From Chloranthus sessilifolius (taxonomy: Eukaryota; Streptophyta; Magnoliopsida; Chloranthales; Chloranthaceae): 64,000 bases of DNA. Shown one piece after another: positions 56,025 through 64,000 of the stretch. The translations under genes were made by a program, and so were the position numbers. The number at the start of each line of letters is the position of its first letter. The first letter of the stretch is position 1. The stretch is taken from NCBI GenBank assembly GCA_021018995.1, contig CM037588.1, positions 95,392,765-95,456,764 on the forward strand, in the 5' to 3' direction. The notes under the pieces are model-generated. The model did no database searches. It was not told the origin of the DNA and worked only from the letters and a program-made list of their open reading frames with translations.

Positions 56025-56344
56025 TACTCAATCAATTTAAATTCATTATCAATCACCACACAAACTTCTTTGATTGCTCAAATTACCCACACCAATTAGA
56101 AATTGAAGTGCCAAACTTGGAAATCACAAAGTGGAGCTAAAGAAAAACATACTAATAGAAACTAGGGTTTCTCAGATCACGCTATGCACGACACCAAATC
56201 AACTTAGATTAGGTGCAAAATGTAGCCCTGGAGAAATTAAAGCAATTGGAGGAGTGGCAAGGTGTTTGGAGTAACAACCAGTGAGGTAGAGAGAGAAAAA
56301 GGAAAAATGGAAAATTGACAGAGAGGACTTAAAGCTCAGAGGGA
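56025..56344 (-). promoter_or_regulatory. Leader and putative internal promoter of the A3 third ORF
   Basis: Minus strand CTTTAAGT at about 56336 could act as a TATA variant; a pyrimidine-rich run (CCTTTTTCTCTCTCT) follows at about 56305-56288, and the ATG is at 56024. The motif array ends just upstream. Spacing from the box to the ATG (312) is close to that in A1 (330). Confidence 0.35.
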
Positions 56345-56845
56345 AGCTATCGAATGGCAAAAATTAAGTTATCGCTAGGTTTAAAGCAATGAGAAACGAG
56401 CTTCGATAGGATTGGGGCAAGTTATCGACAGGTTAATGCAACCTGTTGAAGAGTAATAAGTAGTTGATCCTCGCGAGAGGTTCACGCAATCCTGTCGACG
56501 GGTTCAAGAAGACAGAAACAATCATTTCGAGAGGTTAACAGAACCTCTCGATATGTTCTTTGAATTCAACATATAATCCTCTCGATAGGTTCCAAGCTCC
56601 AGAAAAATCACCGCGAGAGGATCAAAGAACCTGTCGATAGGTACCCTAAACCTGTCGAGAATTCAACCAAAAACCTTCAGAACTTGTTGAAATGTTCCTG
56701 GATCCTATCGACAACCATTTTTACACCTTCAGAACTTGTCGAGAAATAATTCACACCTCTCGACAGCTTCTAGATCTTGTCGAAATGCAAACTGGGAACT
56801 CTCAAAACCTGTCGACATGTTCCTAGAACCTATCGACAGGTTGTA
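56345..56845 (-). repeat. Internal CTCGACAGG/CCTGTCGA array of A3
   Basis: More than fifteen copies of TCGATAGG, TCGACAGG, TCGAGAGG and their complements in 500 bases, between the integrase end and the third ORF. The A3 LTR has the same mix of motifs, dominated by CTCTCGACAGG. Confidence 0.8.
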
Positions 56846-57078
56846 TTTCAGCTTAAAAAGGCTTGTAAGCAGTTCCCAGTTCATTCCCCAACAGATTTGA
56901 CACTCCAACTCTATCCACTTCACAAATTTGACTCATTATCCTACATGAGGTACTAAACAAACATGGCAAAATATATTCACAATGCCAAACAGAAATGAAG
57001 CAAAAATAGAAACAACAGCAAAAAGAAACAAACACATGAGTTAATATACATAGTATACATTGTTGAAACTCAGACATA

Positions 57079-57158
57079 TTATGGAGGTTTATGAGAGTGA
57101 ATGGTCAGCATAGGCTCCACCACATTTTCAATAACAAGCTTGAGCCTTTGACCATTCA
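57079..57158 (-). pseudogene. C-terminal end of A3 integrase, cut by T5
   Basis: Minus-strand frame VNGQRLKLVIENVV ... MLTIHSHKPP with TAA at 57079-57081. It parallels [13 protein letters not shown] ... MNTIHFQG of A2. T5's LTR starts within this reading frame at 57159. Confidence 0.85.
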
Positions 57159-59525
57159 TGTAACATCCCTGAAATTTAGGCTTTGAACAATGTCCTTGGG
57201 ATGCGTGCCCGACTGGTCGTAAGTTGGACCGAGTGAAAGTCAACTTGATGACTATGGTTCAATTAGGTTAGAGGTGAATGAGCAGGTATGTGTAGTGTTG
57301 GATCTTGTTTAGAGATCATATACACCTATCTTTGGTATATGTGTTTTACATCAAAGACATGGACTAAGTCAAATAGCTGAAAGGCTAAAGAGAAGTAAAT
57401 TCTCTTTAAGTTTGGTTGGTGTAGAAATTTATGAAGAGAGAGAGAGTGAAGAGGAAGGAGTAATTGCTAGGGAATTGTGTGGAACGGTGGATTGAAGCCA
57501 CACGTGAGCTATAAATTGTGACGATAAAGCGTGGGTGAACTCGTTGGAGTCCGAGCTAGGAACCCTAGCCCATAAATCAATCCATTGAATCAATCAAGAG
57601 ATTGATTTGAGGTGAGTTTTAATTTGATTTCAAATGTATATATTGTTGTGCATTAGTTTAGTGAACAAATGGTAAAATGTGAATTAAAGAGATAGAAAAG
57701 GAAGGGAGATTGGAAGAGGGGAAAAACTGGAAGAAATGCCCGCAAAGGGCTGAGTTTCATTGATTTTGAAAACCGATCAATTGATTTTGACTTGGAAGTA
57801 AAGCTGGGCACTAATGCCCAAAATTGATTGATCGATTTAAAATCGATCAATCAATTTTTGGATTTCGATTAATCGATTTGAAATCGATTAATCTCCTGAG
57901 CACTCCCAGTAGCTGGGAAATGAGGAGCCTGGGAAAACCGATTGATCGATTGTAAATCGATCAATCGATTTTGAATTTTTGATTAATCGATTTGGGATCG
58001 ATTAATCGATTTTGGAAATTCGATTAATCGATTTTTGAGATCGATTAATCGATTTTGACAGTTTCTTTTGACTTTTGTTTTGGACCTTGGGATTTTCGAA
58101 GGGTCTTGTACATTCTTTTATGCATCGTTCTTGATGCTTTGCTTATGCTATGATGTAACTTTGATTATGAAAGTGAGTTCAAGCATGGGGAACCGCAATG
58201 GACCTTGACGCTTGAGAACTTATACGCGTGAGGTAGGGAACACCTTGAACATGTACTTCAATTGCTAGAGCATGTATGTAGTGATATAAAAATGAATAAT
58301 TATGCATTGAAAATGTTAAACTTAAGTGTATGTGTGTGAACACTAAGTAAGGAAATGAGTTTCAATATGAATATGTGACGTCCCCAGGGGATATGAACGT
58401 TATAAGGGCATCTGTGTGATGCATTGAGCTGGTTACATCCTAGGGATGTATGGAAAATTATGAAGTTTTAGTAAATGAGAATTGATCAGGCCTAATATAC
58501 TATAATTAGCACAATCACAAGGTGAATAACTATATGTAGTGTACTTTTGATTTAAGGTTTGGAAAATACCCCACCGACGCAACGGGATATCCGCGACTGA
58601 CTCAACAAAATATCCGTGACCGGTACGGCGGCCAATCCGTACACCAGTTGGACATCCCAGGGATGTATGTGAGATTTGTACCCCGTCGCCTATGAGGAAG
58701 GGACCTAGGTAGTAGTAAATGAATGAAAAAGGAAATGAAAATTGTCTGATTAGATGACGATGGAGGGTATTCCATTGGGGCTCGAGGCTATAGTAAATCG
58801 AGGATTATTTAAGTTATGATTTAAGTTTTTAGGCCAATTATTGTCTTTTGTGAGTAAGTTGAGAACAAGTAAAACCATGTAAAGTAACAGTTACATTCAG
58901 TTCATCTTTTTAGTCATTTAAATTATTTTCCAACTATTTTATTGATAAATCATGCTTCTAAATGTCATGGAATATATGTGAGAGATTAATTTATATGTTC
59001 ATTCAATCGTTTTCCTATTGAGCTATGATGTAGCTCACCCTTTAGACTATAAGTCACTGCTCATGTCGCTATCGCTTCGGAGACGAGATCCGGGATTCGG
59101 GACATGCACTGGGAGGATTCAGAGCCCCCTCCTGTGGACTTCTTCTAGAGGACCCCTGCATACGCTTATTGAGTTTTGAGAGAGTACTATACGGCTTGGT
59201 ATGTCAAGCCCCATTTTTGTTGAGAAAATGTAATATGTACTGAGATATCCTTTTGGCGAACCATCTAGGGTGACTGTTGTGTCGTCACTGATGGTTCGGG
59301 TGGGTTCCCTTGCTCATGCAGTGGCATGAGATCAGAACCATCTGTTGGGTTACTTATTTTTTATGATTATATAGAACTGGAAATTTATTTCGGTAATAGT
59401 TCTTATGCTTTTAAATTACTTTATAGTTGCTTGGATATACCATTGTTCTATGTAGGCTTATGGGGCACAACCTCGAGGGTCGTGCTTATGGCATGGGTTT
59501 CGGAGTGCCGAAATCCGGGTTGTCA
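57159..59525 (+). repeat. 5' LTR of T5
   Basis: Starts TGTAACATCCC and ends GGGTTGTCA. An array of AATCGATT/GATCGATTT motifs lies at about 57765-58060. The U5-side part (GGCTTGGTATGTC ... TGATGGTTCG, 59195-59300) is recognisably related to T4's LTR. Confidence 0.88.
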
Positions 59526-59529
59526 TAGT

Positions 59530-59542
59530 TGGTATCAAAGCA
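59530..59542 (+). promoter_or_regulatory. Primer binding site of T5 (initiator tRNA-Met)
   Basis: TGGTATCAAAGCA, four bases after the LTR; one change from TGGTATCAGAGCA. Confidence 0.9.
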
Positions 59543-59630
59543 GTTTCTTTTAGAATTTCAGACAAGTCTTCATGTTGTCAAAACATAGGACCTTCTGCTA
59601 ATGAAACTATGGTTTCATGTGCAGAACGTT

Positions 59631-61022
59631 ATGTCTTCTAGAGGAAGAGGATGGCCTCAGGGCGGTCATGAGAGAAACTTGTGGAGCGGAGACGGGTTCG
59701 TCTCGACTACAAATAGAGTACCGTTGGAGAATAGTAGCGCCCCAAGAGGCAGTAATCGGGGGAACCAAGACCGAGCAGTGCATCAGGATAGGGATCGCCA
59801 AGAGACGGATCAACAAGAACAAGAAAGAGTTTGAGAATGAAACAAAGAGAGAGAAGAGCATCAGCGGATGATACACACTATGGAAACCATGGAAAATGCC
59901 ATGGCTCAGCAAGCAGCGTCCTTGGCAGCTCATAATGTCATGACCAGCATCAGCCACCTACACCTCCAGCAGGTCCTACGCAGGCATTGCCCTAAGAATT
60001 CACAGAGTTTAGGAGGATGCGTCCTCTGAGCTTTTTAGGGCAAGCAGTGCCAATCGATGCGGAGAATTGGCTGAATGAAATAGAGAAAGTATTCAGCGTG
60101 CTTACGTGCACGGAGGATGAGAGTGTCCATTGGACAGCGTACATGTTAGATGGGGAGGCAGGCCTATGGTGGAAGTTCATTTCTAGGACTAGGGATCAGG
60201 AGACCCCAGGATTGCCTTGGACATGGGAGGAGTTTGTAGAAGAATTTAACAAGCAGTACTTCCCTGAAATAGTGCAATCAGATGGAAGTTAAATTTCTAC
60301 AGCTCGAGCAAGGAAGGATGTCAATGAGAGAGTATGGCATAGAATTCATGAGGCTTGCTCACTTTGCTCCTGATTTTGTAGTCACGGATCTGATGAAAGC
60401 GAAAAGACTATAACGCAGCTTACAGCCGGACATCAGGGGGAAGGTAGCGGCATTTGAGTTGAAGACCTATGGAGAGGTCATGAGTAAAGCCTTAGTAATA
60501 GAAGAGGACAATGAAGATCGGTACCGAAGAAGGGATCAACAAGGGAGAGGAAGAACGGATTAGAGTAAGATTGGAAACTACAAGCCAGTGAACAAAAAGC
60601 TGAGATTCGTAGCACCAATTTAGAGGCAACCATTCCAAATCGGTTATGTTAGACTGGCATAGCAGACAAACTATCAGAGGTTACCTATGCTTGCATTGGG
60701 AAGGGCAATCAAATATGAGAACCTTGCTACCATTGCTGGAGTAGCAGTTACACAGGGTTTCTCATGGGCAACATCTACCACCGTTGAGACTTGTGCAAGT
60801 GTGGCAAGTCTCATAAAACAGCGGAGTGTAGAAGGGGTACTCGGGGTTGCTACAAATGTGGAAAGGTGGGCCACATAATTCGAGATTACCCTGAGATGAG
60901 TAAAGAGAAGACGACTTCTGATTTAATGCCATGACCGATACAAGCAAGGAAGCCAGTCGTACAAGGAAGAGTCTACACTGTTCCTGCCCAAGAAGCACAG
61001 AATACTAACGACGTGATCCAAG
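59631..61022 (+). pseudogene. Gag of T5
   Basis: It starts MSSRGRGWPQGG about 90 bases after the primer site. After a frame break the capsid region reads MRPLSFLGQAVPIDAENWLNEIEKVF, LDGEAGLWWKF and FNKQYFPEIV (60017-60292). Further breaks follow. Two zinc knuckles appear at about 60788-60890: CKCGKSHKTAEC and CYKCGKVGHIIRDY; in the second the last Cys is Tyr, so zinc binding is likely impaired. The end VVQGRVYTVPAQEAQ ... NDVIQ runs into the intron donor. Role: particle formation and RNA binding. Confidence 0.88.
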
Positions 61023-61170
61023 GTGAGACTTTCTTTTAAATAAAGAATTTCAATTACTTAAAGCTTTTAGTTAGAGAAGGTGCATTCATGTAAGAAGTAG
61101 AGTACACTAATTCTTGTCTATAAATTTTGATGTGTATAGTGTGCTATGTATATAAATATGTATGATATAG
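61023..61170 (+). other. GT-AG intron between gag and protease of T5 (148 bp)
   Basis: Exon end GTGATCCAAG, intron GTGAGACTTTC ... ATGATATAG, next exon GTACCTTACAATTA. Joining gives NDVIQ-GTLQL in frame (phase 1), exactly as in T4. Unspliced RNA meets TAA six codons after the Gln. The intron is AT-rich and does not align with that of T4 apart from the ends. Predicted only. Confidence 0.75.
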
Positions 61171-61553
61171 GTACCTTACAATTATAAGGAAGGGGAAGTG
61201 ACGTAGCTTATGAGGCTAGAGTGTTGAGAGACCCGGGGTCTACCCACTCATTTACTACTCCTCGATTTGCAAATAAAATGAAGGTCAACCTGGTGACATT
61301 AGACTTTGTTTTAGCGGTATCTATCTCAACTGGGGAATCTGTCGTTACGGAAGGGGTTTGTAAATCGGTGATAGTGACCATCAGAGACGGAGACATCTTT
61401 GAACTACCGGCGAATTTAATTCTATTGGACATGCAAGGATTCGATGTGATCCTTGGCATAGACTGGTTGTAAGAGCATTGTGCAACGGTAGATTGTAAGA
61501 ACAATGTCGTCATCTTCAAACCTAATATAAGGAGATCACTCCGATTTCGAGGA
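61171..61553 (+). pseudogene. Aspartic protease of T5
   Basis: Second exon GTLQL, then a TAA, then in the same frame YEARVLRDPGSTHSFTTPRF with the catalytic Asp, LDFVLAVSISTGESV, LILLDMQGFDVILGIDWL and a stop. Close to T4. Confidence 0.88.
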
Positions 61554-63110
61554 ATGAGATCGATATTTATGCCACTTATCTCTACAGTTAGAGTCGAGCG
61601 CTTGATCAGAGAGGGGTGCAGTGGTTACTTTGCATTCTTGAAGAAAGATAAGGAAGGGAAGGGCGTCATTTCAGAGATCACAGTTGCATGTGAATTTGAA
61701 GATGTATTTCCAAAGGAATTACCAGGATTATCTCCAAATAAAGAGGTGGAATTCGCTATCGATTTAGCACCTGGAATGGAGCTTGTTTCCAAAGTACCAT
61801 ATAGAATGGCTCCTACTAGTTGAAGGAGTTGAAAGAGTAGTTGCAAGAGCTCATGGATAAGGGGTTTGTAAGACCTAGTGTGTCTCCATGGGGAGCACCA
61901 GTCTTATATGTAAAGAAGAAAAATGGGTCAATGCGACTGTGCATTAACTATCGTCAGTTAAACAAACTAACCATAAAAAATTGATATCCATTGCCTAGGA
62001 TTGACGATTTATTTGATCGGCTACAAGGAGCGAGGTATTTTTCCAAGATCAATCTGAGATCTGGATACCATCAGCTGAGAGTAAAGGCAGAGAATATCCA
62101 GAAGACAACATTCAGGATACGATACGGACACTACGAGTTCTTAGGGATACCGTTTGGGTTGACGAATGCACCGGCATCATTTATGAATTTGATGAATCGG
62201 GTGTTTAAACCACACCTAGACACTTTCGTCATAGTATTTGTCAATGACATCTTGATATATTCCAAGTCAAAGAAGGAACACAAAGAACATTTGAGAGTAG
62301 CTCTACAAACTTAACGTGAGCACCAACTATACGCCAAACTCAGTAAGTGCGAGTTTTAGTTGGAGAGAGTTAGCTTTTTGGGACATGTCATCTTAAAGGA
62401 TGGTGTCATAGTAGATCCGACTAAGATCGAAGCAGTGGTAAAATGGGAGCAACCAAAGACGGTAATAGACATTCGTAGTTTCCTTGGTCTAGCTGGATAC
62501 TATCGACATTTTATAGAGGGATTTTCTAAAATATCGGGACCTCTTACGAGACTTACAAGGAAGGATGTGAGATTTGAGTGGAGTGAAACATGTGAAAAGA
62601 GTTTTAAAAAACTCAAGAAGAGACTCACTTCAGCTCCAGTGCTAGCAATTCCTTCAGGCAGTGGAGGGTTCACGGTATATAGTGATACTTCACATAATTA
62701 TTTGGGCTGCGTGCTCAACCAACATAAGAAGGTGATTGCTTATGGGTCGAGACAACTGAAAGAGCACGAGAAGAACTATCTGACACATGACCTAGAACTA
62801 GCAGCAGCCATATTTGCATTAAAAATTTGGAGACATTATTTGTACGATGAGACCTTTGAGATCTTCACTGACCATAACAGCCTCAGGTACCTATTTACAC
62901 AGAAAGAGTTAAATATGACGCAACACAAACGGATGAAGTTTCTCAAGGACTATGATTGCTCCATATAATATCATTCAGGCAAGGCTAATGTAGTAATCGA
63001 TGTCTTGAGTCGGAAGGGTACAACTCAGTTAGCTAATCTGATCATGGGAATACACAGATGGATGTTGCTTGAAAATCTTTCATTGTATGATGTGAATATC
63101 GAGGTGTAAG
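61554..63110 (+). pseudogene. Reverse transcriptase and RNase H of T5
   Basis: Pieces in order: [83 protein letters not shown]; the catalytic box reads FVNDILIYS, where FVDD/YVDD is required, so the first metal-binding Asp is Asn. After two stops: [37 protein letters not shown], then RNase H with [37 protein letters not shown] and [11 protein letters not shown]. Stops at about 61821, 61981, 62312 and 62358 break the frame. Not functional. Confidence 0.92.
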
Positions 63111-63124
63111 CTACAAGAGCTTTC

Positions 63125-64000
63125 TTGGCTAATATCACAGTGAGATCGATGATCTTTGAGCATATTCACGAGCTACAGATGACAGACCCGGAGTTAATCA
63201 AGATTCGCCAAGATGTGATTGAAGGCATCAGGTCAGAGTTCTCAGTGAAAGAGGATGGTTCCTTACTATACAAGGGACGCCTTTGTATTCCAGTTGATGC
63301 CGATCTACGACGAACTATCCTTGATGAAGCACACAAGTCGAAATATGCTATCCACCCCGATAGCACGAAAATGTATCAAGACTTGAAGAAGAGTTATTGG
63401 TGGAGAGGTTTGACGTAAGACATGGCCAAGTACGTGTCACGGTGTTTGACATGTCAGTAGGTGAAAGTGGACCACAAACATTCTGTTGGATTATTAGAGC
63501 CTCTACCCATACCAGAGTGGAGGTGGGAATCAATCTCCATGGATTTCATTGTTGGGCTACCGTGTACAGCGAAGAGATTCAACGCCATTTGGGTAGTCGT
63601 GGATCGATTAATCAAGTCAGCACACTTCTTGCCTTACAACACAATGTACACAGCAGAAAGACTCACGAAATTGTATATGAAGGAGATAGTATGGTTACAT
63701 GGGATTCCTAGTAGCATTGTCTTTGTTCATGACCCATTATATACTTCAAAGTTTTGGAAGAAGTTTCAAGAAGGCATGGGTATGTGATTGGATTTCAGTT
63801 CAGCAAACCGATGGGCATGGGTACACGATTAGATTTCAGTCCATCTACAGACCAATGGGCAAACGGAGTGGGTGAATCAAGTGATAGAAGACATGCTCAG
63901 AGCGTGTATGCTTGAATTATAAGGATCATGGGAACAACACCTACCGTTGATCAAATTTTCATACAACAATAGCTTTCAAATGAGCATTGGGAGGGCACCG
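63125..64000 (+). pseudogene. Integrase of T5, partial
   Basis: The zinc-binding region shows HKSKYAIHPDSTKMYQDLKK, then WWRGLT with a stop and CLTCQ. The core has MDFIVGLPCT with the first Asp and IVFVHDPLYTSKFW with the second. A 41-bp tandem duplication (63774-63814 and the following unit starting GCATGGG at 63815) interrupts the segment before the third catalytic residue. QTNGQTEWVNQVIEDMLRAC and WEQHLPLIKFSYNNSF follow up to the window end. The chromodomain would lie outside. Confidence 0.9.

Larger units (their letters stand above)
48910..57158 (-). mobile_element. A3: Athila-type element, interrupted by T5
   Basis: From left to right: 3' LTR 48910-51239, polypurine tract, conserved noncoding segment, second polypurine-like tract, third ORF, leader, CG motif array, and the last codons of integrase, which stop at 57158 where T5 is inserted. 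The remaining integrase, RT, protease, gag and 5' LTR should lie beyond T5 outside the window. Confidence 0.9.
57159..64000 (+). mobile_element. T5: Tekay/Del-type chromovirus, 5' part
   Basis: Plus-strand element with 5' LTR 57159-59525, initiator-Met primer site, gag, a gag-protease intron, protease, RT/RNase H and most of integrase; the window ends in the integrase. It is inserted in the integrase of A3. The left flanking five bases are ATTCA (57154-57158); the right flank is outside. Confidence 0.92.

Overview
This window is nuclear DNA of a flowering plant and is almost wholly transposable elements. I see no host protein-coding gene, rRNA or tRNA gene. The evidence for a plant is Ty3-type elements of plant lineages (Athila-type with tRNA-Asp-like primer sites, Tekay/Del-type chromoviruses with initiator-Met primer sites, a Tat/Ogre-type LTR), a CACTA-type and a hAT-type small DNA element, and many stop codons explained by C-to-T change. 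I cannot name the species. Labels A0, A1, A2, A3, A6, T4 and T5 are mine.

Layout. 1-13638: 3' end and 3' LTR of A0 (+), interrupted by A1 (+, 2700-13290), a deletion derivative that keeps a protease remnant and a long third ORF but has lost gag, RT and integrase. 13639-16599: degenerate low-complexity DNA with a gag-like scrap and a possible Tat-type LTR. 16600-31533: primer site and LTR of a Tat/Ogre-type element (-), split by A2 (-, 16760-30213), the most complete element here, with two LTRs, gag, protease, RT/RNase H, integrase and a near-match 5-bp target duplication. 31534-33839: decayed gag, primer site and 5' LTR of A6 (-). 33840-40773: the least retrotransposon-dense part, with a CACTA-type mini element, three copies of a foldback element, a duplicated repeat carrying an snRNA-type upstream element, a TA microsatellite and a hAT-type element with a perfect 8-bp target duplication. 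40774-64000: a three-level nest. T4 (-, chromovirus) has its 5' LTR cut at 48909 by A3 (-, Athila), and A3's integrase is cut at 57158 by T5 (+, chromovirus), which runs off the window.

The parts most worth attention are patterns shared between elements. (1) T4 and T5 each carry a GT-AG intron of 147/148 bp at the same point and phase between gag and protease, with an in-frame stop soon after the donor, so splicing could set the Gag to Gag-Pol ratio. (2) Each LTR family carries a dense array of its own CG-centred short motif, and in A0-A3 the same motif recurs in an internal array; in A1-A3 that array is followed by a TATA-like box, a pyrimidine-rich leader and the ATG of the third ORF, which looks like an internal promoter. 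(3) A1, A2 and A3 each have a second polypurine-tract-like sequence about 1.6 kb before the 3' LTR, and the segment between the two tracts is conserved better than the LTRs. (4) A1 and A2 share an in-frame stop at the same codon between protease and RT.

Boundaries come from reading LTR ends, primer sites, polypurine tracts and repeat alignments by eye. Family names rest on recognised protein motifs, not on searches.
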